From the NCBI RefSeq assembly GCF_023343835.1, contig NC_064437.1:16425501-16489500 (forward strand): 64,000 nt of DNA, in the 5' to 3' direction. A program made the translations under genes and the position numbers. Shown piece by piece: positions 49,701 to 61,493 of this stretch. Source of the DNA: Lagopus muta (taxonomy: Eukaryota; Chordata; Aves; Galliformes; Phasianidae). Under the pieces are notes generated by a model, which saw only the letters and a program-made list of their open reading frames with translations, was not told where the DNA came from and did no database searches. Every line of letters begins with the position of its first letter. The stretch's first letter is position 1.

Positions 49701-50552
49701 GCTGTTAGAATTGCTTTCTATGAAATGATGTTCACATATGCAGTAACCTCACTCAACTGTTGGTGCATGTATCTTGTTACACACATACAAAACTTGATGC
49801 TATCAGGATTGAAAGCATAGACATTCACAGAAAATTTGTTAATGGAAAAGAACCGTTTGGGGGTTGGAGGGGTTAGAGAAATAGTTTTGGGTTGTTTTTT
49901 TGTTTTACCTGGTGCCAATTTAGTTTTGATTGATTAATTTTCTTCACTGATCCTGGCTGCAGCTTATTTATAAGCCTAGGGAGTGAAAAAAAGGGAAATT
50001 CTTAAACAATATATCTCATCCATATACCATCTTTGCAGGCATTATATAATATTTTCAGTGACCCTCTGTTAGTTGCATTAGTTTAATCAGAATGCTTAGG
50101 CTTTTTATTTATACAGCGTGCCTCGCTTAGACCTCGGTCTGATACACCTAACAGACAAGTCACAAGAATTGTTAGAATTGTTGTGTGCCATTTCATTATT
50201 ATAAAAAAGAGCTTCATCATTACATTCAGATATATTTAGAAATCTTTGCAGAAATATAAAGGAGGTTTGAGTTAAATTCTGATTCTTCTCCATGGTTTTA
50301 AAAAAGCTGTCCTCCCACCCTCTACTGCCAGCCACCTTTGACTCCCATTGTTGATGTGTTTGAAGGAAATCCATCTGCATTCTGCAAATGTAGAAAACTG
50401 CTGAAATAAGGTTACTTGATAAATGCTTACTCGCATAAAATGATGCCATCTTTCAGTCCCAGCTGAAAGTTTGCACCAATGCTCAGGCCTGTAACCTCTT
50501 CTATCCAGTTACGCAGGTCTTCTTCTATCTGGGGATCATACTTCAGGGCAAT
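46399..50552 (-). CDS. CNN3: CNN3, calponin-3 (acidic calponin); exons 2-7, 5' end outside window
   Basis: Calponin-3 is a cytoplasmic actin-binding protein linked in the literature to stress-fibre dynamics, cell fusion and neuronal plasticity. Exons in transcript order on the minus strand are 50552-50431, 49975-49909, 48749-48612, 48162-48046, 47389-47243 and 46746-46399, all GT..AG, joining to 312 codons plus stop. The calponin-homology domain spans about residues 26-130 ([53 protein letters not shown]). Three calponin repeats follow, each with LQMGTNK.ASQ.GM and a YD[PQ]K-type end. An acidic tail rich in Asp-Tyr ([17 protein letters not shown]) ends GIDY and marks CNN3 rather than CNN1 or CNN2. 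Human CNN3 has 329 residues, and the missing first exon would supply about 19, giving about 331 here. No match to the expected first exon was found up to 64000. Confidence 0.96.
47243..47389 (-). CDS. CNN3: CNN3 exon 6
   Basis: 49 codons, rest of calponin repeat 1 ([20 protein letters not shown]) and the first half of repeat 2 ([15 protein letters not shown]). The donor GTAAGG follows CAG. The acceptor AATAAAG follows a CT-rich tract. Confidence 0.97.
48046..48162 (-). CDS. CNN3: CNN3 exon 5
   Basis: 39 codons, [20 protein letters not shown] then [19 protein letters not shown]. This is the linker and the start of calponin repeat 1; in calponins it adjoins the second actin-binding region. Confidence 0.97.
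48612..48749 (-). CDS. CNN3: CNN3 exon 4
   Basis: 46 codons, [20 protein letters not shown] through [19 protein letters not shown], the end of the CH domain. Acceptor CTGTTTAG, donor GTAAGT. Confidence 0.97.
49909..49975 (-). CDS. CNN3: CNN3 exon 3
   Basis: 67 bp encoding (E)[20 protein letters not shown] and HQ of the CH domain. Donor GTAAAA. Human has VNESSLNWPQ where this has [10 protein letters not shown]. Confidence 0.95.
50431..50552 (-). CDS. CNN3: CNN3 exon 2
   Basis: Acceptor TGTTACAG, then [20 protein letters not shown] and [20 protein letters not shown], the first half of the calponin-homology domain. It ends in phase 2 (GA) at GTAAGC. Confidence 0.96.
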
Positions 50553-52841
50553 CTGTAACACAAGCAGTCACAAAGTTACTTCACAAGAAAAAACTGCAAG
50601 TCCTTCCCTAAGTGTTTCAGAGAGTACCTTCTAGCATCTATCCAGTACTGTATTTCAGTACCAGGGTACAGTTTTTGTTCCTTTTACTGTAATGGTTACG
50701 GCTTTACTAAATGTTTATTTGTAAGTACTCCTTTGAAGCACTTGACCAGTTCTCCCTACTGTAAGATTTGTTAGAACTTAAGCATAGTCTTTAGACAGCT
50801 GCAGAGGGATAATGACATTGTTGAAGAAGTATTTTACACATAAGTTGCACTTCAGCAGCAAGTAAAAACTGAAACAGTAGTTTATAAAAATAAAAACTCC
50901 AGATTTCCAAACCATCAGTACTACTGCTCCAATACAGATTTCCAGATGGGAACTTACACTTAATAGGTTTGATGTTATTTATGAGAAGATTATAGTGGAT
51001 TTTCTGCTTTAGCTAGATTATGACTAATGGAGATGGATTGTTAGGTTTTCTCCATCACCACAACACCACCAGTTACCTTTTTGGGGACTTGGGTGGTTGT
51101 GTGTGGTGACAGGGTCTTTTGTTGGTTTGTTGTTGCTTTTCTTCAATTGAAGAGTCAGAATCCCTAATGTATCTCTTTTGTTTGGGTTTGCTGGGAGACT
51201 CAGATGGAACAAGCAGAGATCTGGTGTCTTAATTGCAAGGTTGTTGCAAAGCACTGTTATGTTACAGAGAAAACCTGGAATTTTCAGTTCAGTTCAACAG
51301 TCCTTGGAATTCAAGGCATCCAACAGAGGCCAAGAGTTGTCAGCAAGGTGACTCTTAAAAACTCCTTTCCCAGACACTCAGTCTTCACCACTCAGTGTCA
51401 GTTGGTGCTGCACGTGCTGCAAGTCAGTGGGAAGCAGCACGCTCGAATCAGGCCAGCAGGGGCCAAGTTCAGCTCTGCCCTTTGTTCCCTGCTCTACTCA
51501 AAGGATGCTGAAAAGCAGCTCAAACTTCCTTTGGCTAAATCTGTTACTTCTTGCAATGCTCCCAACATGGGCAATTTGGAGAAAAGGGTTCACATCACTG
51601 AAAGCAATCTTAGTCCTACATAACTTGCTCCTTTTTGTGCAAACAGAACAAGTTATCCAAGCACGTGATTTTATGTCACAACTAACCTCCACTGGTGCAC
51701 AGGTTGGCAACGCTTCTCTGTGTGCAATACAGGCTGTCCCACCTGGCACAGCAAGCAAGGCTGGGGATGAGCGAGCTGCCCCACCAAGGCTGAGCAGCAC
51801 CTGCACTGCTGCTTGCTGACAGCCCTGCTGGCCACCGCTTAGTTCCTTGTGGGAAACTTGGCCAAACCAGTCACATGCAGACCTCAAGTTTCACACTTGA
51901 TGCAGACTGTCTTAGACTTGGGCTCAGAAAAGCTAGGTATCAGCAACCATTTTATACTGCAGGAGATTGCAGTTCCAACCTACGTGAATTACTTTGGATT
52001 GAGGCAAGTACTACATCTTGGCTAGCATTGCTCTCCTCAACTCCAAACCAACCACACTAGAAATCACACAGTATGCCATTCTCTTCTTTCTTCTAAGGGA
52101 ATGGAAAATTCCTATATCTCTGGCTTTACTTCAGAAATTTATGTGAGGAATATCTATTTTCCTTTTCCTTAACTGTTTGTAGCAGTGCTGCTGTGGTGCC
52201 TAAGTTACAGGTCAGGAGAATTCCCTCATTGATCACTGTGTAGAACTCTGGGCAGCGTTGTGCAAAAGCTCTGAGTAGCTCGGTGCTCAGGCCAGTGGTG
52301 GTCTGCCATCCTCGAGCTCTCTTTTCTCATAGCAGAGAAGAAAGCTCGAGTAATAAATACTGCCCAGGGTAAGGAAAGTGATTTGTTTTTTTTTTTTTTT
52401 AATATCTTTCTGAAGTTAGAAGGTGAGAAATGGACTAGAAAATTTAATTGTTAAGTTCACAGCTCCACAGGGAAAGCCTCCACACCTTTGTGTCTTTCTT
52501 TTTTAATTAATTTTAAAGAAGATAGTCGTCTTGCCCTTTAGTTTAATGCCAGAAGCAGCACTGCTGTGTTTTTAGTGATTGTAGTAACAGTACAGAGCAG
52601 GCAGCCCCTTTTACAAGGGGCCCCAGCCAGAAAGATTCATTGCCTCGAAAATGGTGATGAGGAAGCTGGTTATTGTCCTTCTCCTTCCTAACCTGGCAGT
52701 CAGCTCACAAACTAGTTCCATGGTTATTTTTGTTTCCTATGGAAACACGGCGCGTGTGATCACACCCTGAATCTGTCTTCCTGGTAACATCAGAACAAGC
52801 TACTCAAGTTCTGCCAAACTCACAGAAGAGCTGCAGTCATG

Positions 52842-52865
52842 GACGTAACTGAGGACGTAACTGAG
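52842..52865 (+). repeat. 12-bp tandem duplication
   Basis: Two perfect copies of GACGTAACTGAG. Confidence 0.85.
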
Positions 52866-54332
52866 ATTTTGTTTCTTTGTTTTTTGAAGTATTTTGGGCA
52901 ATGGAAAAAGATCCCCAAAGTCTAAAACATAGCATCATATCATTATTCCACACTGAAGAATACACAGAGACCTTATTAAAGTGCCCAGACAAAATCTGAA
53001 GTTACAGGCACAAACACAGGCAAGTTTAGAAAAAGAAAGAACCTGTATGAAGGTCAGAGCATGGTATGCTCTGATATTCCACTGAGCAGAGTGCAGGCAG
53101 TTGGGACTGGCTGTGTGGATGCAGACAGTTTGTGCCACATTAAGATCACAGTTCTAACATGCACACCATTCAGAGAGGGGCCAGAGCAAGTCTCTTCCTC
53201 TGTTCTTCAGTAATAGAAATACAATGTTATGCTAGTTGAACATTCAGGTGATTTGTTTCACATTGGTTTAAAGACAATGCTAAGTGATAGTTTAGCCATC
53301 CTGCAGCCGAACTTATTGTCTCTTCCTCTTTATAAGTAAGGAAATAACCAGGGCACAAACTGATGTTGCAGAAAAGTGGTGATTCCACCAAGGGACATGT
53401 TTTAAAGATCACTCGTCTCCTCCTTCCCCCAGTTTACAGCCAATGAAAATGGCAGTCAGACTAGAGTGAGTCCCACCAGCACTTGTGTGTCTGTGGCTGT
53501 CTTTGCAAGTATATAAAGGGAAACAATGGCAAAAATTTTCTCATTTAATATCCATTCCATATTTGAGATCACAAATGAGATGAACACAAAATAACTACCC
53601 CCATTGCTTAAGGTACTTGAAAGGGATGGGATGGAATTTCATCCTGTCTCTTGAAAGATATTTACTTTGTTGGAATACTTTACATCGTTTAAGTCCTCAG
53701 TCTCTCAAGAGGTTTTAAAGTATGTTGGGGTATCGCTACTGCGCTTATCTACAGATGGGGAAAAAAATCACATGAGGAAACTTGCATTTTTGGCAGCCAA
53801 AGCATTACTATTAAGTCTGCTCATTTTCTGAATTGTCTTCAGTAAGGTACTGAAACTTGTTTGACTTAAACATGGCAAAGGGTTTGATGTCTTTAACAGG
53901 CAGGCAACTAGGTTAGTGAATGTCAGGTGGCGGTGGCAGGTTTTGTGAATTATACTTGATCTATCTGAAAAGATAAAAGATGTGGAAATTCAGAATTCAG
54001 GCTAAGCAAGAGGGGTAAGTGAAGCTGGGCGGGCGCTGGGTCAGTGCTACTGGAGGGGAGGTGTTCTGCTTGCTTTGGGTTGAGCTCTGTTTTACTCCTG
54101 GTGTCACAGTTAGAAGTTACATAACACTAAACAAGGGAATACTTCATATTTTCCATGTATCTATCAGTTGTTCCAGCCTTTCTTTGATTGCTATCTGTGA
54201 GGGGAAAGTTGGAAGCTTTGTTATAAATGAAATATTATGGCTTTTTCCATTACTACAATTCTACATGCCATCATTTGATCCTTTTTAATGCTGAACTTTC
54301 ATGGCCAATACTTAAATCTTGTATGTCCACAG

Positions 54333-54479
54333 AAGAAGACACCTTCTAGTAAAATGAAAGTGGTAGCTAAGCAGCTCATTTCAAAGAATTCATCATCAGT
54401 GCCATTAGAAAAAGCTGCTGTTTCAGAACCCTGTAGAAAAGATGAAATTGAAGCAATGGATATAAACACTAAAATGTGA
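54333..54479 (+). other. Coding-like orphan ORF, possible terminal exon or pseudogene piece
   Basis: A TGTCCACAG acceptor-like site is followed in frame by 48 codons, KKTPSSKMKVVAKQLISKNS onwards to EAMDINTKM, ending at TGA 54477-54479. The composition (Lys, Ser, Glu; no Trp) resembles a disordered nuclear protein tail rather than translated intron. AATAAA at 54966-54971 could close a 3'UTR of about 490 bases. I do not recognise the family. The best nearby donor (54015) cannot join it in frame, because its exon frame has a stop. Confidence 0.3.
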
Positions 54480-56441
54480 TTTAAAACCAGATAACAGGAT
54501 GCCAACTGTAAATTTCTTTGGTTTGTTCTGATAAATCTTGAAGGATTCATAAAGCTATAAATGCTGCCGCTTTTGTAGACACTTCTGAGGTACAGATGTA
54601 GTTGTTAGAAATCTCTCTGAGACGGAAGTCTGTGCAAGTGGTCAAAGCCAGAAATGCTCTGTGGTTGTGGGAAGAAGCAAGCAGGTGTCACTTGCCTGTT
54701 AACAAGCTCCTGACTGCTAGGCCAGTTTGTAGTGTGAAGAGTTGGCTTCTGTTTCAGTACAGAAAAAGCTATGTAAAATTTGGAAATTAACAAAATACAA
54801 GGGTTTTTTCTCATTAATTTTAAATAGAAATGGGATAGCTTCATAATAGGTAGCCTTCAGAAGACTGACATTATATATTACCTTGCTACTGGAAGTCACA
54901 AGAAGAGACTGCAGAAAAATTAGGCTCAATGCTGTCCTTTTGGACTGTGTTCACTTAATATACAAAATAAATTAAAATTACCCACTCATTTTTAACTCAA
55001 GCTGTACAAAATGCTTCAGTTACATCTCTGCAAAACACACCCACTGTGTCTGAATTGTTGGGAAGGGAGGTTGAAATTTGGAAAATTTCTGCGTGCTTTA
55101 CAAGAACATTCTGAGCTTGACTCTTTTGCACCAGATGAGATCACAGACACTACCTCTGACTTTTTCCTGAGCTTCACATACGTTTAATAATACATTAAAG
55201 TTGTATTAAGAATATAAATTTTAATTCACCAGAAGCTGTTTCAGATGCTTATGTGCTTCTGCTGCTGTAGTGTCTGTCCTGTAGAGCCAGGATAGAAGAG
55301 TGCCTCATCAATGATGCAGAGGAACAAGCAAAACCCAGGTTTATTAATGCAGTATGAAATTAAACTAAAATCTCTCCTGCCATCTTTTCTTACAGATCAA
55401 TTAAAGAAAGCACTTTACTAACAAAGTGATGTGCTTCAGTCTTACAGGTGGAAGTCTTTTGGCTTTTGTTTCCTAGATTTGTTTTTTCCTTTGTGGAGTG
55501 GAAGGAGGGGAGGGGCAGAACTGGCTTTAGAACTTAGGACACCAGTAAGTCGGTCCTTCCTGCCTTTTACTAGGCAATTCCTGTTTCCAATGCCAAGTTT
55601 CATCTTGGAATGTCACACACAGATAACACTAAGCAATCTGATACACATACATTTATGCCAATATCCACATTAGGCTTGAGTCCTCGAGTAGAACCTGATT
55701 CCTCTACAGCCTTCACAATTCCCTTAGATGTGGGATGAAATATTTCCCGGTGATAGTTTACACTGACTCTTCTTGCAGCATTTGATACTATCCATGCCTT
55801 CTTGTAATATGTTTATTTTGGCAAATGGAGAATTCGGGATTCTTGGAACTCTGATCTTCCTGTCTTGTGCTGTGCAGGTAGGACTGATCTTAAAGCATAC
55901 AAACCCTCCCCCCAAGTTTAATACAAGACTAGTAATCATCACCTTATTTGTCAAGCGTATGGATTCCTTGTGAAGGTAACTTTGCCTTTGTTTCAAAGTT
56001 CAAGGGCCACAGGCAGATCATTAGAATTGCTCAGTGTGCCGTAGCGTGCTGAGTTGGAGAGATGTTAGCCAGTATTTCGCACCATAAATGATCTCATATG
56101 GACTTTCAGTTGTCCTTTCATACTAATCTTTTCCAAATTACACAGTACACGCTGTACATTAAAAGCTACACCTGTGCCAAATCTCCAGTTTAAGAGTTCA
56201 GCTATCTTGCTGCTACTCTGGAAAAACACTGTAACACTTTTTCAAGATTAAGTTTAAACACGCTCCGCAGCTTTTACAAGTCACTGAGGCTAACAAACAC
56301 ACAACTCAGTAATTAGAAAGCACTTATAAAGGATAAAGTCACCCATTGCCTTACAACAGCCGGCAACTGGTAGTGCTCCTGAAGCTTTCCCTTATGCCGC
56401 AGGCTGCGTGCCCGCGCTGCAGGGCTCACACGGCCAGCATG

Positions 56442-56477
56442 TGGCACATATGGCACATATGGCACACATGGCATGAG
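56442..56477 (+). repeat. 9-bp minisatellite, four units
   Basis: Four adjacent units of TGGCACATA, the third and fourth diverged (TGGCACACA, TGGCATGAG). Confidence 0.8.
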
Positions 56478-57977
56478 GCACACTGCGTTCCAGGACCAGG
56501 CAGCACCTGAAGAAACTGATTTTTGTTAAAGTTGGAACAAAAGAAATGGGTGCCTGCCCAAGGGGGAGTGAGGCACGCTACAGCGCTGATCCCAGATGAT
56601 TCTCCAGCATTCCAGCTCTTTGCATCTGAGCTCCCTGTTCTGTTCTTTGTTTATTGTTCCATAACGCGTTGCCAAATCTTTTTTTAAAGATTGTCTAAAT
56701 TTACTTTTTTTTTTTTTTTAAATTATACACCTGAGTTGCAGTTGAAATTCTGAAATGTAAATAGGTCACCCTATATGCTTAGACTTCAGATTCAAAGGTA
56801 AAGGAGTGTAATACTTCTTGTTGGAGCCAGTAAGTTTGCCAACAGAGCTTTAGTCATAGAATACAAAAGAGCATGATCTTTAAACTGAGACATAGAACTA
56901 ACGGCACTGGGAAAATAGAGTTATGATTTTATGGAAAGTGGGGCAGAAGAGGCAGTGAAAGGAACTCACCATCGAGTGCAGCTTTTTGCCACCTGAGCTT
57001 CCAGCAACTCAGTGAACATTCACCATAAGCACAAATTAAAATTCCCTATTAATTGCATGTACATTGATCAGAACTACATGTGAAAATAGATATCGCAGGA
57101 TTGTGCATAAGAAACCCAAAGGTGAAAAGAAATGCAGGAATCCAGATAAAAACTGAAGAGAAACTTGAAAAAATGAAAGCTGCCGTTAAGTATGCCCGGC
57201 TAGTTGAGCATTTCTCTGTCATTATGGATTGTTTACAGAAAAGCAAGACATCCACCCTGTTAACACTAATGCCACTGTATCCCACCACTACCCTACCTAG
57301 TACAATTTTTTTTTACAACTAGATCCATTTTGCTTCATGGTAATCTTATTATTTGTAGCATAGTTGATAACTCAGCAACATTTCCTCTGTAAATCAGAAC
57401 AATCTTTAAAAGAGAGATGGATGAGAATTAATCCAAATTCCCTGGCATTACTTCCACGTGCACCAGCTTAAGCTCTGCAAAGTAGAAGCAAGCCATGCCA
57501 CACAGTTTCCATTCCTCTCCTGCCCAAGGCACCTGAGGGCACGCAGGGCTTCTGTTGCCAGAGCAGCAGGTGGGAAGAACGCGGTGTTCTGCTCCATGGC
57601 TGTGCAGGAGGACTTTGGGACTGCTCACAAACCAGTCAAGGTGTTCCCACGTCTTCCCTCTATTGCTCTAACAACTCAGATTTGTGCCTGCCCTCAGACT
57701 GAACTGGGTGCCAGTTGTGCTGTGCTGTTGGATTACTGCAGCTCTCTCGCATTCCCATTTGTTTTCAGTTTTTCCTCACATTCACATTATCTTTTCTTGT
57801 CACAGCCACAGGCCTCTGTGCCTCCTTAGCCATCAGCTCTGCTTCCAACTGCAGCAACGCCTGCTCCTGTCATCACACATTCTTCTTGATACTGAGGCCC
57901 TCTGCGTTGCATTATTTGCTCTGTATATCGCTGAATACTTAAACTGTGTTTTGCAAAGAAACTCTGAGTAATATTCA

Positions 57978-58014
57978 CTACCCATTATTTGAAACAATTT
58001 GAAATAATGGGTAG
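57978..58014. repeat. 37-bp near-perfect inverted repeat (hairpin)
   Basis: Arms CTACCCATTATTTGAAA and TTTGAAATAATGGGTAG are separated by CAA, with one mismatched position in a 17-bp stem. The right arm abuts the CR1 copy that begins near 58003. Confidence 0.85.
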
Positions 58015-58175
58015 ATTCAGGATGGATGTTAGGAAAAATTTCAAGTGTTGAAGAAATGTTCAGATGTTCTACTAAGGGATATGGTGTAGTGAGGAAATGG
58101 TGGTGGGAAGTGGAGGGTTGGAGTGGATGATTTTGGAGGTCTGTCCACCTTTGGTGATGCTATGATTTTATGAAA
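58003..58175 (+). repeat. CR1 LINE 3' fragment, internally deleted
   Basis: AGATTCAGGATGGATGTTAG matches the CR1 phrase that precedes the 3'UTR. The end GGAGTGGATGATTTTGGAGG ... GATGCTATGATTTTATGA is the CR1 tail. The usual stretch between them is shortened. Confidence 0.75.
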
Positions 58176-61100
58176 TCACTGCACAATCATTACACAAAAA
58201 GCCTAAGAATATAAAGTTTCTTCTCCACCAGGGCAGCACTGATTCCACACGATGCATAAAGCCTGTTACTTCTTGAGAAAAGGTTCTCCTTGCTTTTGAG
58301 CCATGCCCAGTATTACTGAACTGATACAACACAGATCAGAGCACAGCATGCTATCAGTAACAGGAACAACAACTGTGTGGTTGCTGTTAGGCTGCTGAAA
58401 TTTAGGTCCAGGCGGTCCCAGCGTGCTTCTGAGTGGGCTCACTGAGGCACCCACAACAAATATTCATCAGGAAAATATGTGTTTCTCTACAGTCTGGGAC
58501 AAAGATCCCAGCAGGTGACAGCCTGTCACCTGTTATACCTTAGGCATCTAACTGAATTTGCATCTCTATCTAAATCCATCTCTACTCACATCATACATAC
58601 AGAACACAGCATAAAAAGGTTGGAATCGGCTAAGAATCTAAAAGAAGATTAAGCTAGACACATGCTTAATTAATCACACAAAATGCATGACTACCGTACA
58701 AAGAAGCGTTATAAAGTTCAAGACTGCACTTTTACAGCAGCTGAAGTCCTTACGAAAATACCTACAGATTTGTTTGTATAAGCAAAACACATCCCTTGAC
58801 TTATTTCTGCAGTTTCTTCCTGGCCAACTGATGTAAATCTGCTGTGAGCAGAGAGATTTTGCACCAAAACCAGTTACTGGTCCTTCCCTGCCACGTAACA
58901 GATTGCATTTTACAGTTACTGTCAGCTTCCTGCTAAGTCCTTTTGCCCAGAGTGACTGGCACAGATCATACAATCTCGTTACTGCCACTGGATATCAGCA
59001 GTTAGTGCTGCTGGGGGTGTGCACAGCATCCAGAACTCTGGGTTACCACTACATAAGCTGCGGTTTCACTGCAGTGAATTCAGGAACACAAGAAGCAGTA
59101 AGTGCAGGGCAATGCCGTATTAAAATGATGTGTAAGAGAGGTCCCAACCCTAAAATATCTGAAGTTCCATCCTTCTTCTGTAGAACAAAACACTCAGGTG
59201 CCATGACTGACCTCTCCCTTTGTTGGTCGTGTTTGGTGCTAATTCTTTCCTATCCATCAGAAAAACAGCTCTTTGTCTCTGATTTTTAATCTTTCTGTTT
59301 TTTTATTATTACTGAAACCTGCTGTGTTTTTTCAACATTATTGAAACCATTTCCATGCCATCGTTTATTAACAATAAAAGGCTGCTCTCAGGACAGGCCA
59401 TAGAAAAGGGACAACAGTCTTCTATTTTCTGAGAAAGTTAAGCGTACTCTTTACTTTTGTTTGGAAGTGATCTCTATGGTAATTCTGCAAGGTGAAGAGA
59501 CAGATTCTTGCAAAAACAAGCAAGCGTTTGGTGACATAGGTCTGAAATACACATACTTCATTGGTTCAACACGTGTGTTATGACCCAACTTCAGGCAGCA
59601 GCAGTGTGGCATTACAGGAGCTGTGGCAGCTCCCGGCTCTCCAGGCAGCAGGAACTGCAGTGTGCAGCCGCCTGCCCTGTGTGCTGCAGGGAGGGCTCTG
59701 TGCGGCTCCCCGCTCACTGCCAGGGCAGAGCTGCCTCTGTCTGAGCACCTGGGAGCAAGCAAATGCTGCCTGCATCTGTTTGCCTTCTGCGCCTTGTTTC
59801 TTGCTTGCAAGACTCGTGTTCAGTCAACTGATTGGAGACAACAGGAAAGTACTTTTCAAGGAAGTTAGTCTCATTCAGGCATAACCAGGAATAAATTCAA
59901 ACTATGTGCCTGCAAATAGGAGGCTTTAGCAGTGGAAATATTGACAGGAAAACAGAGAGAGATCTTTCTTATCAGGGAAGCTGTGTGAAGCGTTCGTAGG
60001 AGCGGTGTCCAAGCTGGGTTAGCTGGGGAGGTTTGTCTGGAATCACACTGTGCTCCTCCAGCCCTCAGCACAGCAGCTCAGATCCCACCCTCATAAAAGC
60101 CTTTCAGAACAGCAAGAAAACTAAGGCAAGGAGATGCCAGAACAGTGTCTGCCTCGGGGGAGAGAAGGCTTTATAAAGGCAGCAGGGAGCTGTCGTTAGG
60201 TCTGCTCATAGCTACTCAACTCAGCACCGCTCTAAGAAAAAACAAGAGGTTGGCAGAGTTTGGCATTTATCTGTTTGTTCATTTTAAGAAAACAAGAACC
60301 CAGAACTGCCTACCTGAAGGAAGTCACAACCACCGAGGAAGAACACTGAGTGATTCAAGCTAAATGGAGACAACATACATTACTGAGGCAATGCTGCAAA
60401 ACCAAAAATATTTACCAGAAGAGAACGCTGCTGCTGGATATGGCCATACAAGTTAACAGTTGTTTAGAATCAAAGAGTTACGAAAGGCATTTTTAAGCAA
60501 AAGAGTCCCTCTTACAGAGAAAAGAAGGATTTTCACATGATCTCACTTAGAAAAAATCTGTTTCAAATTGCCCTACGTGTCCTGGCCTCGGGCCCACTTT
60601 TACTGAAGGCTTTTCCTGTACCATTCCGTAGGGGATGGGAATCTCTAAAAAGTTTTCCTTAAAAGGATGTGTCAGATGCACAGTGTATATGGTGTTACGG
60701 AGCTACAGAAGCCAGCAGCTCTGAATACAGAGAAGTTTCTATCCTTTACTCTCCAAGGCAAATCACAGCCCTCTACATTCCCTCTGAATTAATATTCTTA
60801 CAGAAGGAGGCGAGGTGAAAAACCCACTGATGTGCCATTGTCCTGAAACAACGCACGCACGCATCCATCTGCCTCCTACCGGTACTGACTGAGCATGGGG
60901 AATGTAACAGGGTCACTTTCTCCAAATTTCAAACTAGCCCTGAAACCACACAAAAAGAAACCAAAATCATTTGTACGATTTAAACAAGGATGTGTCATTG
61001 AAATGCAACTTAAATTTTCTATTTTCTGAGACTGCTAATCGTATTTAATCATCATGACTTCAGGCAGATTTGATTTGCTGTCCTCAGAGGTTTTCTGGCT

Positions 61101-61433
61101 GTAGAAGGATGCAGAATTTAAACATTAACCACAGCAAGTGATGTATTTTTCTACCGCTAATGAAAGTTATACTAAGAAGTTGATGAATCCAGCAGAAATA
61201 AGGTTGCTGTAATTCATTCTGTTAATGTACAGAGCTTTGACACTGAAGGCACAGCCAAAGTGCTGCCTCAGCTTCAGCAGGACGCGATCTCCCAGTGAGA
61301 ATCCCCGCTGCTGCTTCCTGCAGCCTGCCTGGCTCCACCTCAGCCCTGCTGCTCAGGAGTTGAACCCCAGCTGTGTGCTGCCAGTCATTGCCTTCCTCCC
61401 TGAAATGATGCGGTAAGCCAAGACGTGCTTGTG

Positions 61434-61493
61434 AAATCACAGCCGTGGCTTGGGCTTTACTTGCAAAATCACAGCCATGGCGTGGGGCTTTAC
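61434..61493 (+). repeat. Imperfect 27-28-bp direct repeat
   Basis: Copies at 61434-61460 and 61466-61493 share AAATCACAGCC, then GTGG or ATGG, and GGGCTTTAC, separated by 5 bp. Confidence 0.75.

Noticed and set aside
51204-51887. ORFs of 129-139 codons on both strands in CNN3 intron 1
   Set aside because: Three frames are open over the same GC-richer stretch, which points to composition. No family resemblance or splice structure.
53940-54014. Possible upstream exon with a GTAAGT donor before the 54333 ORF
   Set aside because: The frame that would join 54333 in phase contains TAA just before the donor, so it cannot be a coding partner.
59451-59884. ORFs of 107-119 codons and a GC-rich patch that could be CNN3 exon 1
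   Set aside because: CpG is not high, and no start resembling the calponin N-terminus (MTHFNKG-like) is present on the minus strand.
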